NCBI RefSeq assembly: GCF_049994355.1
Contig: NZ_CP188257.1
Location: 2,294,001-2,358,000, forward strand
DNA length: 64,000 nucleotides
Direction: 5' to 3'
Source: Angustibacter sp049994355
Lineage (GTDB): Bacteria; Actinomycetota; Actinomycetes; Actinomycetales; Angustibacteraceae
The number at the start of each line of letters is the position of its first letter. Position 1 is the first letter of the stretch. A model generated the notes under the pieces. It was not told the origin of the DNA and searched no databases. It worked only from the letters and a program-made list of their open reading frames with translations. Shown piece by piece: positions 28,354-37,316 of the stretch. A program made the position numbers and the translations under genes.

Positions 28354-29358
28354 GTGACCGTCCGCGTAGGTATCAACGGCTTCGGCCGCATCGGCCGCAA
28401 CTTCTTCCGCGCCGTGCTGGCGTCCGGCGCCGACATCGAGGTCGTCGCCGCGAACGACCTCACGGACAACGCGACCATCGCCCACCTGCTGAAGTACGAC
28501 TCGATCCTGGGCCGGCTGCCAGCCGAGGTGACGGCGACCAGCGAGGGCATCACGGTCGACGGACGGCTGATCCGGGTGTTCGAGGAGCGCGACCCCGCCA
28601 GCCTGAAGTGGGGCGAGGTCGGCGCTGACGTCGTGATCGAGTCCACCGGCTTCTTCACCGACGCCACCAAGGCGAAGGCGCACGTCGACGGCGGCGCGAA
28701 GAAGGTCATCATCTCCGCGCCGGCGAAGAACGAGGACGTCACCGTCGTCATGGGGGTCAACCACGAGCAGTACGACCCCGCGGCGCACACGGTGATCTCC
28801 AACGCATCGTGCACCACCAACTGCCTGGCCCCGATGGCCAAGGCGATCCACGACGCCTTCACCATCGAGCGCGGGCTGATGACGACGGTGCACGCGTACA
28901 CCGGCGACCAGAACCTGCAGGACGGCCCGCACCGAGACCTGCGACGGGCTCGTGCGGCGGCCGTGAACGTCGTCCCCACCTCGACCGGCGCGGCCAAGGC
29001 GATCGGCCTGGTCATGCCCGAGCTCAAGGGCAAGCTCGACGGCTACGCGCTGCGGGTGCCGATCCCCACCGGCTCGGCGACGGACCTGACGGTGACGCTG
29101 TCCCGTGAGGTCACCGCCGACGAGGTCAACGCCGCGGTCAAGGCTGCGGCCGAGGGGTCGCTGAAGGGCTACCTGCGCTACACCGAGGACGAGATCGTCT
29201 CCTCCGACATCGTCACCGACCCGGCCTCCTGCATCTTCGACGCCGGACTGACCAAGGCGATCGGCAACCAGGTCAAGGTCGTCGGCTGGTACGACAACGA
29301 GTGGGGCTACAGCAACCGGCTCGTGGACCTGATCACGTACGTCGGCGCCACCCTCTGA
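28354..29358 (+). CDS. gap: Glyceraldehyde-3-phosphate dehydrogenase
   Basis: Glycolytic enzyme that makes 1,3-bisphosphoglycerate with NAD+, 334 residues. The Rossmann start is VGINGFGRIGRNFFR, and the catalytic motif SNASCTTN places the nucleophile at Cys153. The C-terminus WYDNEWGYSNRL is typical. It starts at GTG with AGGAGG upstream. It leads a gap-pgk-tpiA operon with gaps of 16 bases each. Confidence 0.97.
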   Translation: MTVRVGINGFGRIGRNFFRAVLASGADIEVVAANDLTDNATIAHLLKYDSILGRLPAEVTATSEGITVDGRLIRVFEERDPASLKWGEVGADVVIESTGFFTDATKAKAHVDGGAKKVIISAPAKNEDVTVVMGVNHEQYDPAAHTVISNASCTTNCLAPMAKAIHDAFTIERGLMTTVHAYTGDQNLQDGPHRDLRRARAAAVNVVPTSTGAAKAIGLVMPELKGKLDGYALRVPIPTGSATDLTVTLSREVTADEVNAAVKAAAEGSLKGYLRYTEDEIVSSDIVTDPASCIFDAGLTKAIGNQVKVVGWYDNEWGYSNRLVDLITYVGATL

Positions 29359-29374
29359 GCGGGGTCGTAGCCAC

Positions 29375-30565
29375 GTGCTGACCATTGACGACCTGGGCGA
29401 CCTGCGCGGCCGGAGAGTGCTCGTCCGGAGCGACCTCAACGTGCCACTGGACGGCACGAAGATCACCGACGATGGGCGCATCCGGGCCTCCGTCCCGACG
29501 ATCCAGCGACTGTGTGAGGCCGGTGCCCGAGTCGTGGTCTGCGCCCACCTGGGCCGTCCCAAGGGCGCTCCGGAGGAGCGGTACTCCCTGCGACCCGTGG
29601 CGGCCCGGCTCGGCGAGCTGCTGGGTGCTTCGGTGGCCTTCGCGACCGACACCGTCGGCGAGAGCGCACAGAGCGCGGTCTCGGCGCTGCAGGACGGCGA
29701 GGTGGCGGTGCTGGAGAACCTTCGCTTCAACCCGGGCGAGACCAGCAAGGACGACGGCGAACGGGGGGCGTTCGCCGACCAGCTGGCCGGGCTGGCCGAC
29801 GCCTTCGTCAGCGACGGGTTCGGCGTCGTGCACCGCAAGCAGGCGAGCGTGGTGGACGTCGCCGAGCGGCTGCCGCACGCTGCCGGCGGACTGGTGCTGG
29901 CCGAGGTCGAGGTGCTCAAGAAGCTGACCGAGGACCCGCAGCGCCCCTACGTGGTGGCGCTCGGCGGCTCCAAGGTGTCCGACAAGCTCGGGGTGATCGA
30001 GAACCTGCTCGACACCGCCGACCGGATCCTGGTCGGCGGTGGGATGGTCTTCACCTTCCTCAAGGCGCAGGGCCACGAGGTCGGCAAGAGCCTTCTTGAA
30101 GAGGACCAGCTCGGCACGGTTCGCGGGTACCTGGCGACCGCGCAGCAGCGCGGCGTGCAGCTCGTGCTGCCCACGGACGTCGTCGCGGCGACGGCCTTCG
30201 CCGCCGACGCCGAACACGACGTCGTGCCGGCCGACGCCATCCCCGCCGACCGGGTGGGGCTGGACATCGGGCCGGCCAGCGCCGAGCAGTTCGCAGCTGC
30301 GCTGGCCGACGCACGGACCGTCTTCTGGAACGGCCCGATGGGCGTGTTCGAGATGGACGCGTTCAGCAACGGCACCCGCGCTGTCGCCCAGGCGCTGGTC
30401 GACTCCGATGCCTTTACCGTGGTCGGTGGGGGAGACTCGGCCGCGGCTGTGCGTACCCTCGGTTTCGACGAGCGGGCGTTCGGCCACATCTCCACCGGTG
30501 GCGGCGCCAGCTTGGAGTACCTCGAGGGCAAGACCTTGCCCGGCCTGACCGTGCTCGACAGCTGA
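29375..30565 (+). CDS. pgk: Phosphoglycerate kinase
   Basis: Transfers phosphate from 1,3-bisphosphoglycerate to ADP; 396 residues. Substrate-binding motifs are VRSDLNVPLDG and AHLGRPKG in the N-terminal domain. Nucleotide-binding features include VALGGSKVSDK, FWNGPMGVFE and GGGDSAAAV in the C-terminal domain. It starts at GTG 29375, 16 bases after gap. Confidence 0.97.
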   Translation: MLTIDDLGDLRGRRVLVRSDLNVPLDGTKITDDGRIRASVPTIQRLCEAGARVVVCAHLGRPKGAPEERYSLRPVAARLGELLGASVAFATDTVGESAQSAVSALQDGEVAVLENLRFNPGETSKDDGERGAFADQLAGLADAFVSDGFGVVHRKQASVVDVAERLPHAAGGLVLAEVEVLKKLTEDPQRPYVVALGGSKVSDKLGVIENLLDTADRILVGGGMVFTFLKAQGHEVGKSLLEEDQLGTVRGYLATAQQRGVQLVLPTDVVAATAFAADAEHDVVPADAIPADRVGLDIGPASAEQFAAALADARTVFWNGPMGVFEMDAFSNGTRAVAQALVDSDAFTVVGGGDSAAAVRTLGFDERAFGHISTGGGASLEYLEGKTLPGLTVLDS

Positions 30566-30581
30566 CGAAAGGCACCAACCG

Positions 30582-31388
30582 ATGGCTCGCGGCACCGTAA
30601 CCGGTCGTGTCCCCCTGATGGCGGGCAACTGGAAGATGAACCTGGACCACCTGGCCGGCGCGCACCTGGTGCAGAAGCTGGACTGGACGCTGAAGGACGC
30701 CAAGCACGACTTCGCCGCAGTCGAGGTCGCCGTGCTGCCGCCCTTCACCGACCTGCGCACTGTTCAGACCCTGGTCGACGGCGACAAGCTGGACATCCGC
30801 TACGGCGGCCAGGACCTCTCGCCGCATCCGGAGGGCGCCTTCACCGGCGACGTCTCCGGGTCGATGCTCGCCAAGCTCGGGTGCGCCTACGTGGTCGTCG
30901 GGCACAGCGAGCGTCGTGAGATCCACGGCGAGGACGACAGCATCGTGAATGCCAAGGTCCGGGCTGCCTACCAGCACGGCCTGACCCCGATCCTTTGCGT
31001 GGGTGAGGGGCTGCAGGTCCGCCAGGCCGGCGAGCACTGCGCGCACACGCTGACGCAGCTGGACGCCGCGTTGGAGGGGGTGAGCGCGGCGCAGGGCAAG
31101 ACGCTGGTCGTGGCCTACGAGCCGGTCTGGGCCATCGGTACCGGCGAGGTCGCCACCCCCGAGGACGCGCAGGAGGTCTGCGCGGCCATCCGCACCCGGC
31201 TCGCGGAGACGTGGTCCGGCGACGTGGCGGACGCCGTCCGAGTGCTCTACGGCGGATCTGTCAAGGCGGCCAACGTCGCGTCGATCATGGCGCAGCCCGA
31301 TGTGGACGGTGCGCTCGTGGGTGGCGCGAGCCTCAAGGCCGACGAGTTCGCCAGCATCTGCCGCTACCGTGACCACGTGACAGGCTGA
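30582..31388 (+). CDS. tpiA: Triose-phosphate isomerase
   Basis: Interconverts dihydroxyacetone phosphate and glyceraldehyde 3-phosphate; 268 residues. The catalytic Lys is in AGNWKMN, the His in VVVGHSERR and the Glu in VAYEPVWAIGTG. The phosphate-binding end YGGSVKAAN is intact. It starts at ATG 30582 with a purine-rich GACGAAAGG upstream, third gene of the glycolytic operon. Confidence 0.97.
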   Translation: MARGTVTGRVPLMAGNWKMNLDHLAGAHLVQKLDWTLKDAKHDFAAVEVAVLPPFTDLRTVQTLVDGDKLDIRYGGQDLSPHPEGAFTGDVSGSMLAKLGCAYVVVGHSERREIHGEDDSIVNAKVRAAYQHGLTPILCVGEGLQVRQAGEHCAHTLTQLDAALEGVSAAQGKTLVVAYEPVWAIGTGEVATPEDAQEVCAAIRTRLAETWSGDVADAVRVLYGGSVKAANVASIMAQPDVDGALVGGASLKADEFASICRYRDHVTG

Positions 31389-31426
31389 CGCACGCGCCCG
31401 ACGTCCTGTTTCCGGCCGGCACCGCG

Positions 31427-31432
31427 TACCCT
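31427..31432 (+). promoter_or_regulatory. Possible secG promoter -10
   Basis: TACCCT lies 54 bases before the secG GTG in the 98-base gap after tpiA. The -35 region is weak, so read-through from tpiA is also possible. Confidence 0.3.
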
Positions 31433-31486
31433 GTGACGGTACGACCCGGCCCAGCGGCCCCGACCCACCTGACGGATGGAAGTTTC

Positions 31487-31735
31487 GTGACTGCAGTACG
31501 TATCAGCCTCAACGTGGTGCTGGTGATCACCAGCCTGTTCCAGATCCTGCTGATCCTGCTCCACAAGGGCAAGGGCGGCGGTCTGTCAGACATGTTCGGA
31601 GGCGGCGTCTCGTCCAGCCTGGGTGGCTCGTCGGTGGCCGAGAAGAACCTCGACCGGTTCACGATCGCCGTCGCGCTGGTCTGGACGGCCGCCATCGTCG
31701 GGATCGGCCTGATCGAGCGTTTCACCACCACCTGA
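31487..31735 (+). CDS. secG: Preprotein translocase subunit SecG
   Basis: Small inner-membrane subunit of the SecYEG channel, 82 residues. It has two hydrophobic helices (about 3-24 and 57-77) and, between them, the conserved LLHKGKGGGLSDMFGGG loop. The GTG at 31487 with GATGGAAG upstream gives the normal SecG length; a longer frame from 31433 would add an unlikely Pro-rich extension. It lies between tpiA and rbpA, as in many actinobacteria. Confidence 0.95.
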   Translation: MTAVRISLNVVLVITSLFQILLILLHKGKGGGLSDMFGGGVSSSLGGSSVAEKNLDRFTIAVALVWTAAIVGIGLIERFTTT

Positions 31736-31798
31736 CCCACCCGACGCCGGGCGGCGTCGGCAGGGTCACCAGCGCACACGAGACACGGGAGAACGTGC

Positions 31799-32149
31799 AT
31801 GGCAGGCGGTAACGCAATCCGGGGCAGCCGGGTAGGCGCAGGTCCGATGGGTGAGGCGGAGCGTGGCGACGCGGCCCCCCGGATCGTCCAGTCGTACTGG
31901 TGCGCCAACGGGCACGAGACTCGCCCGAGCTTCGCGGACGAGCAGGGCGTGTCCGCTCCGGAGACCTGGGACTGCCCGCGCTGCGGCTTCCCTGCCGGTC
32001 AGGACCAGGCGAACCCGCCGGCCCCGCCGAAGGTCGAGCCGTACAAGACGCACCTGGCCTACGTGAAGGAGCGCCGAAGCGACACCGACGGGCAGGCGAT
32101 CCTGGACGAGGCTCTGCAGCAGCTGCGCGACCGGGGTCTCATCCGCTGA
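31799..32149 (+). CDS. rbpA: RNA polymerase-binding protein RbpA
   Basis: Actinobacteria-specific transcription factor, 116 residues, that binds RNA polymerase and the principal sigma factor and stabilises open promoter complexes. It has the N-terminal GGNAIRGSRVGAGP, the zinc/beta core QSYWCANGHETRPSF to WDCPRCGFPAG, and the C-terminal sigma-interaction part HLAYVKERRSDTDGQAILDE. It starts at ATG 31799 with GGGAGA upstream. It ends 10 bases from the converging pgl gene. Confidence 0.97.
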   Translation: MAGGNAIRGSRVGAGPMGEAERGDAAPRIVQSYWCANGHETRPSFADEQGVSAPETWDCPRCGFPAGQDQANPPAPPKVEPYKTHLAYVKERRSDTDGQAILDEALQQLRDRGLIR

Positions 32150-32168
32150 GCCCCGGCCCTTAGGGGCT
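32149..32168. terminator. Small hairpin between converging rbpA and pgl
   Basis: AGCCCC (32149-32154) and GGGGCT (32163-32168) pair around an 8-base loop and span both stop codons. The 6-bp stem is weak but is the only candidate for ending two long opposing operons here. Confidence 0.35.
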
Positions 32169-32951
32169 GGAGACGCGGATCAATGCCGGCGGCACCCGCG
32201 TCGCAGCCGGCCGATCCAACAGCCAGACGGTGGCGCGTTGACCGCTCACCGCACCGGCCGGTGCCTGGACCGGTCCCGCTCCGCTGAGGGCGAGGCCGAT
32301 GGCGGTGGCCTTCTCTTCGCCGGCTGCCACCAACCAGACCTCCTGCGCGCGGTTGATCGCCGGCAGGGTCAACGAGACACGCTGCGGCGGGGGCTTCGGG
32401 GAGCCGTGCACCCCGACGACGGTGCGGTCCGTCTCGTACACCCCAGCCATCTCGGGGAACAGCGACGCGATGTGCGCGTCCGGCCCGACCCCCAGCAGCA
32501 GGACGTCGAACGCCGGGACCGCGTCGCGGCCCGTGCCCTCCGCCCGTGCCACCCGGGCGAGCTCGTCCGCGTAGCGTTCGGCCGCCGCGTCGACGTCCGA
32601 GCCGGCCGGGTCATCGCTGGCGGCCATCGGGTGCACGTTGTCCGACGGCAGCGGCAGCGAGTCGAGCAGCACCTGCCGCGCCTGGGTCTCGTTCCGGTCG
32701 GGGTCGCCCGCCGGGAGGTACCGTTCGTCGCCCCACCACACGTGCACGTGCGGCCAGGAGACCGCGTCGCGCGCCGGCGACTGAGCCAGCGCGGCCAGCA
32801 CGGCAGTGCCCACCGTGCCGCCGGTGAGCACGACGTGCGCCGTCCCGTGGGCCGCCTGCGCGTCCACCAGCCGGGTGACCAGCCGGGCGGCGACCGACGC
32901 GGCCAGCACCTGCGCGTCGCGGTGCACCACCACGAGCGGGGAGACGCTCAC
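32160..32951 (-). CDS. pgl: 6-phosphogluconolactonase
   Basis: Second step of the oxidative pentose-phosphate pathway: hydrolyses 6-phosphogluconolactone. It has 263 residues of the NagB/DevB fold with LTGGTVG, the VHVWWGDERYLP motif and LLLGVGPDAHIASLFPE. The GTG at 32951 overlaps the opcA stop as GTGA, which decides the start. It is the last gene of the tkt-tal-pgi-zwf-opcA-pgl operon. Confidence 0.95.
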   Translation of the reverse strand: MSVSPLVVVHRDAQVLAASVAARLVTRLVDAQAAHGTAHVVLTGGTVGTAVLAALAQSPARDAVSWPHVHVWWGDERYLPAGDPDRNETQARQVLLDSLPLPSDNVHPMAASDDPAGSDVDAAAERYADELARVARAEGTGRDAVPAFDVLLLGVGPDAHIASLFPEMAGVYETDRTVVGVHGSPKPPPQRVSLTLPAINRAQEVWLVAAGEEKATAIGLALSGAGPVQAPAGAVSGQRATVWLLDRPAATRVPPALIRVSSP

Positions 32952-34060
32952 GACCTGTCCTGCACAGTGCTCTCCTTCGCCGCCGGGCGCTTCGCCGCGG
33001 CCTTCTTGCTGCTGGGCGACGCCTCGCGGATCGCCTTGGCCGTCGCGGCCTCGCGACGCTCTGCCCGGTCGGAGCGGCGCTTGGCGGCTGCGGGAGACAT
33101 CGCCTCGCCGTCGGCCGCCGCCTGGGACGCCGTGACGGACCGGCCCGCCTCGAGGCGGGTCAGGCCACGCTGCAGGGTGGCGGCGTAGACCTCGTCCTGG
33201 TCCAGTCGGCGAAGCTCCTCCGCCAGGCACTCCGCGAGCTCTCGGCGGGGCAGCGCGATCCGCCGGTCCGGCTGACCGGGCTGGGTCAGCGTCGCGATCG
33301 CGCCGTCCGCCCGGACCAGGTCGACCGGCCCACTGCGCCGCTCCATCCGCACGCTGGACATTCCGGTGCCGGCCTTGGTGCGTGCACGCGTCACGGTGCA
33401 GCGCAGGGCCTCCGCCAGCCACGCGGCGAGCAGGTCGGTGCTCGGGCTGTCCGAGGCACCGCTGACCGTGACGTGCTCAACCGACTGGTACGGCGGCTGG
33501 TCGAGGGCCGCGGCCAGCAGCCCGCGCCACTTGGTGACCCGGGTCCAGGCCAGGTCGGTGTCGCCCACCGCGAACGTGTCCCGGCGGCGCAGCAGCTCCC
33601 TGTGCGGGTTGGCCGACGCCGCTGAGTCGGTGATCCGGCGGTGGGCCATCCGGCCGATCGGGTCCTTGGATGGTTCCTTGGGAGCCTGGCCGGGCCACCA
33701 GGCCACCAGCGGCGAGTCCGGCAGCAGCAGGGGAGTGACCACGCTGTCGGGGTGCGCAGTGAGCTGCCCGTACAGCCGCAGCACGATGACCTCGCTGGCG
33801 CCGGCGTCCCCGCCGACCCGGACCTGAGCGTCCATCCGCTCCGCGCCGCGCTTGTTGCTCTGCACGATGACGATGACCCGGCAGGGGTGCTCGCGGCTCG
33901 CGTCGTTCGCGGCCGCGATGGTCTCCTCGGACTCGGCCTCGTCCGTCACGATCACCAGGGTCAGCACGCGACCCAGCGCGATGGCGCCACCGGAGTCACG
34001 CAGGTCGACGAGCTTGCGGTTCACCGCTGCGGTCGTGGTGCTGGGTAGGTCGATGATCAC
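32948..34060 (-). CDS. opcA: Glucose-6-phosphate dehydrogenase assembly protein OpcA
   Basis: Accessory protein that helps Zwf assemble or stay active in cyanobacteria and actinobacteria; 370 residues. It has LVIVTDEAESEETIAAANDA, VRVGGDAGASEVIVLRLYG and PLLLPDSPLVAWWPG. The GTG at 34060 overlaps the zwf stop and gives the family-like start MIIDLPSTT; a start at 34072 is possible. The last 50 or so residues are highly charged and Lys/Ala/Arg-rich (AAAKRRSDRAERREA, SSKKAAAKRPAAKE), beyond the usual domain. Confidence 0.93.
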   Translation of the reverse strand: MIIDLPSTTTAAVNRKLVDLRDSGGAIALGRVLTLVIVTDEAESEETIAAANDASREHPCRVIVIVQSNKRGAERMDAQVRVGGDAGASEVIVLRLYGQLTAHPDSVVTPLLLPDSPLVAWWPGQAPKEPSKDPIGRMAHRRITDSAASANPHRELLRRRDTFAVGDTDLAWTRVTKWRGLLAAALDQPPYQSVEHVTVSGASDSPSTDLLAAWLAEALRCTVTRARTKAGTGMSSVRMERRSGPVDLVRADGAIATLTQPGQPDRRIALPRRELAECLAEELRRLDQDEVYAATLQRGLTRLEAGRSVTASQAAADGEAMSPAAAKRRSDRAERREAATAKAIREASPSSKKAAAKRPAAKESTVQDRS

Positions 34061-35598
34061 GGGAGCCTCCACACCCGGCCGTCGCGGGCCATCATGTCGT
34101 CCGCCGTCTGGGGGCCCCAGGTACCCGACGGGTAGGAGTCGGGCTGGGCGGACTTCGCCCAGTGCCGCTCGATCGGGTCAAGGATCTTCCAGGACAGCTC
34201 GACCTCTTCATGCCGCGGGAACAGTGGAGGCTCGCCGAGCAGCACGTCCAGGATCAGCCGCTCGTAGGCCTCCGGCGAGGACTCGGTGAAGGCGTGGCCG
34301 TAGCCGAAGTCCATCGTGACGTCGCGGACCTCCATGGCCGTGCCCGGCACCTTGGAGCCGAACCGCAGCGTGACGCCCTCGTCCGGCTGGACCCGGATGA
34401 CCAGGGCGTTGTGGCCGAGCTCCTCGGTCGCCGTCGTCTCGAACGGCAGGTGCGGTGCCTGCTTGAACACGACCGCGATCTCGCTGACCCGTCGGCCCAG
34501 CCGCTTGCCGGTGCGCAGGTAGAACGGGACACCCGCCCACCGTCTGGTGTCGATCTCGAGCTTGATGGCCGCGTACGTCTCCGTCGTGGAGCGACGGCTG
34601 ATGCCGTCCTCCTCGAGGTAGCCGATGACCTTCTGGCCACCCTGCCAGCCCGCCGCGTACTGCCCGCGCGCCGTTGAGGACCCGAGGTCCTTCGGCAGGC
34701 GGACGGCGGACAGGACCTTCTCCTTCTCGGCGCGCAGGTCCTGCGCCTCGAACGAGACAGGCTCCTCCATCGCGGTGAGCGCGAGCAGCTGCAGCAGATG
34801 GTTCTGGATGACGTCCCGTGCCGCGCCGATGCCGTCGTAATAGCCGGCCCGGCCGCCGATACCGATGTCCTCGGCCATGGTGATCTGCACGTGGTCGACG
34901 TAGTGCGCGTTCCAGATCGGCTCGAACAGCTGGTTGGCGAACCGCAGCGCCAGGATGTTCTGGACCGTCTCCTTGCCCAGGTAGTGGTCGATCCGGAACA
35001 CCGCGTCCGCGGGGAACACCTGGGAGACAACGTGGTTGAGTTCGCGCGCCGACGCCAGGTCGTGGCCGAACGGCTTCTCGATGACCACCCGGCGCCAGGT
35101 GTCCCGCTCGGGGGTCGAGAGACCGGAGCGGGCCAGCTGCTCGCAGACCTGGGAGAAGAACTTGGGCGGGATCGAGAGGTAGAAGGCGTGGTTGCCGCCG
35201 GTGCCCCGCTCGGTGTCCAGCGCGGCCACGACCTCGGCCAGGTGGTCGAACGCCTTGGCGTCGTCGAAGTCACCCGGTACGAACCGGAAACCCTCGGCCA
35301 GATGCTTCCAGACGTTCTCCCGGAACGGCGTCCGGGCGTGCTGCTTGACCGCCTCGTAGACGATCTGGCCGAAGTCCTGGTCCGCCCAGTCCCGGCGGGC
35401 GAAGCCGACCAGCGAGAAGCCCGGCGGCAGCAGGCCACGGTTGGCCAGGTCGTACACGGCGGGCATCAGCTTCTTGCGGGCCAGGTCGCCGGTGACCCCG
35501 AAGATCACCAGGCTGCACGGCCCGGCGATCTTCTGCAGCCGCTTGTCCCGAGGGTCGCGAAGCGGGTTCTGTCCAGGCCCCACCCGGGCTGGGCTCAC
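34057..35598 (-). CDS. zwf: Glucose-6-phosphate 1-dehydrogenase
   Basis: First enzyme of the oxidative pentose-phosphate pathway, 513 residues. The cofactor loop is VIFGVTGDLARKKLMPAVYD, and the substrate-binding active-site motif RIDHYLGKE holds the key Asp-His-Tyr region. The GTG at 35598 overlaps the pgi stop as GTGA and gives a normal N-terminus; the open frame runs on to 36192 inside pgi and is rejected. Confidence 0.97.
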   Translation of the reverse strand: MSPARVGPGQNPLRDPRDKRLQKIAGPCSLVIFGVTGDLARKKLMPAVYDLANRGLLPPGFSLVGFARRDWADQDFGQIVYEAVKQHARTPFRENVWKHLAEGFRFVPGDFDDAKAFDHLAEVVAALDTERGTGGNHAFYLSIPPKFFSQVCEQLARSGLSTPERDTWRRVVIEKPFGHDLASARELNHVVSQVFPADAVFRIDHYLGKETVQNILALRFANQLFEPIWNAHYVDHVQITMAEDIGIGGRAGYYDGIGAARDVIQNHLLQLLALTAMEEPVSFEAQDLRAEKEKVLSAVRLPKDLGSSTARGQYAAGWQGGQKVIGYLEEDGISRRSTTETYAAIKLEIDTRRWAGVPFYLRTGKRLGRRVSEIAVVFKQAPHLPFETTATEELGHNALVIRVQPDEGVTLRFGSKVPGTAMEVRDVTMDFGYGHAFTESSPEAYERLILDVLLGEPPLFPRHEEVELSWKILDPIERHWAKSAQPDSYPSGTWGPQTADDMMARDGRVWRLP

Positions 35599-37316
35599 TG
35601 CAGGACCTCCAGGAGTCGGGCCACGCCGGCGGCCCGGTCGGTGAGATGGACGCGGAGCACGGGCCGGCCGTGGTCGGCGAGCACCTGTGCGTCGCCGGCG
35701 GCCTGCGCTGCGATGAGACCGCCGAAGGTGAACGGCTGACCGGGTACGTCCAGGTCGGCCGCAGGATCGCCCGTGACCTGCAGGTACACACCGGTGGCCG
35801 GGCCACCCTTGTGGTACTGCCCGGTCGAGTGCAGGAACCGGGGGCCCCAGCCGAAGGTCGTCGGCCGCTCGGTACGCAGCGCGAGCGGTGCTCGGACCCC
35901 GGCCAGCGAGGCCTGTGCCGATCGGTCGAGGTAGGCCATCACCGCGAGGTAGCCACGTCCCGGCTCGAGCCGAGCGAGCAGCGCAGCAACGGCGCCGGGC
36001 AGGTCGTTGACGCCGTCCAACAGCCCTGGGGTGCCTCGCAGCTCGATGCCGGCGTCGACCAGGTCCGGCGCGGTTGCGACCGGTGCTCCCTCGAGCATCC
36101 CGCGCGCCGCCTTCTTGGCGCTCTCCACGTCCGGCTGGTCGAACGGGTTGATGCTGAGCAACCGCCCGGCCACCGCGGTCGCGGCCTCCCACAGCAGCAT
36201 CAGGGCGCCCAGCGAGCCACCGACGCTGACGCCGGTCTGCGCGCCCGCCCCGCCCTCGCCCTCACCGGGCTCCGCGTCGGGCTCGCCGCCGGCTGCGACC
36301 AGCAGCAGCGGCAGCACGTCGGACGCCGGCCAGCGCACCTCCGGTGCCTGCGGACCCTCCACCACCACGGGTAGCAGGCCGGTTCCCTGCTTGCCGGTGC
36401 TCTCCGCCACCAGCTGCTCGGCCCAGTCCGCGAAACCCACCACTGAGGTGCCATCCGCGGCCAGCGCGAGCTTGTCCCGGCGTCCCGCCTGGTCGGCCGG
36501 CGCGAGGCCGGCCAGGGCGGCGCCGAGCACCAGCGCAGGGTTGCCTTCGCCGTCCTCGGCGAGCAGGTCGGTGACCGCCTGCGCCTCGTCCAGCAACGCG
36601 CCGACGTCCACGCCCGCGAGCGCGCTGGGCACCAGACCGAAGGCGGTCAGCGCCGAGTACCGTCCGCCGACGTTCGGGTCGGCCAGGACGACGTGGTGAC
36701 CGTCCGCGCGGGCACTGGCCTCCAGCGGCGAACCCGGGTCGGTGACCACCACGATGCGGCCCGCCGGGTCGATCCCGGCAGCGGTGAACGCGGCACTGTA
36801 GGCACGCCGCTGGCTGTCGGTCTCGACGGTCCCGCCGGACTTGCTGGAGACCACCACGACGGTGCGCTCGAGCCGGTCGGCCAGGGCAGCGCGCACGTAG
36901 TCGGGGTCGCTCGAGTCAAGCACGGTCAGTGGCACCCCGGCCGTGGCGCAGATGACCTCCGGCGCAAGTGACGAGCCGCCCATGCCGGCGAGTACGACGT
37001 GGTCCACCTCGGCGGGCAACGCCGCCCGGATCGCGGCCACCTCGTCGACCAGCGGGCGCGAGCTCGTCGCCAGACCGACCCACGAGAGCCGGATCGCCGA
37101 CTCGGCCTCGGCCTCCGGGCCCCACAGCGTGGCGTCCTGGGCGAACAGCCGTGAGGCGAACCGCTCGTCGACCAGCCCGGGCACGCGGACCCGGACGGCG
37201 TCCGCCGCGGCGCCGGTGGCGGTGACCTCGACCAGGCCGCCGCCCTCGCCCCTGGCCCAGGCCAGGACGGCCCCGGCGGAGCCGACGTCGGATGCCCCGC
37301 CGTCGTCCGAGGTCAC
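35595..37316 (-). CDS. pgi: Glucose-6-phosphate isomerase
   Basis: Interconverts glucose 6-phosphate and fructose 6-phosphate, 573 residues. It has VVLAGMGGSSLAPEV, the sugar-phosphate motif VVVSSKSGGTVET, and a C-terminal TTFGWGPRFLHSTGQYHKGG. The last motif is shared with bifunctional transaldolase/isomerase proteins of some bacteria; here the two genes are separate but overlap by 4 bases (GTGA). Residues about 345-360 are an acidic Gly/Glu-rich insertion. Confidence 0.94.
   Translation of the reverse strand: MTSDDGGASDVGSAGAVLAWARGEGGGLVEVTATGAAADAVRVRVPGLVDERFASRLFAQDATLWGPEAEAESAIRLSWVGLATSSRPLVDEVAAIRAALPAEVDHVVLAGMGGSSLAPEVICATAGVPLTVLDSSDPDYVRAALADRLERTVVVVSSKSGGTVETDSQRRAYSAAFTAAGIDPAGRIVVVTDPGSPLEASARADGHHVVLADPNVGGRYSALTAFGLVPSALAGVDVGALLDEAQAVTDLLAEDGEGNPALVLGAALAGLAPADQAGRRDKLALAADGTSVVGFADWAEQLVAESTGKQGTGLLPVVVEGPQAPEVRWPASDVLPLLLVAAGGEPDAEPGEGEGGAGAQTGVSVGGSLGALMLLWEAATAVAGRLLSINPFDQPDVESAKKAARGMLEGAPVATAPDLVDAGIELRGTPGLLDGVNDLPGAVAALLARLEPGRGYLAVMAYLDRSAQASLAGVRAPLALRTERPTTFGWGPRFLHSTGQYHKGGPATGVYLQVTGDPAADLDVPGQPFTFGGLIAAQAAGDAQVLADHGRPVLRVHLTDRAAGVARLLEVLQ

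Noticed and set aside
35599..36192. N-terminal extension of zwf by about 198 codons
   Set aside because: It lies inside pgi in another frame and has no family similarity. The GTGA overlap at 35595-35598 gives the normal zwf start.
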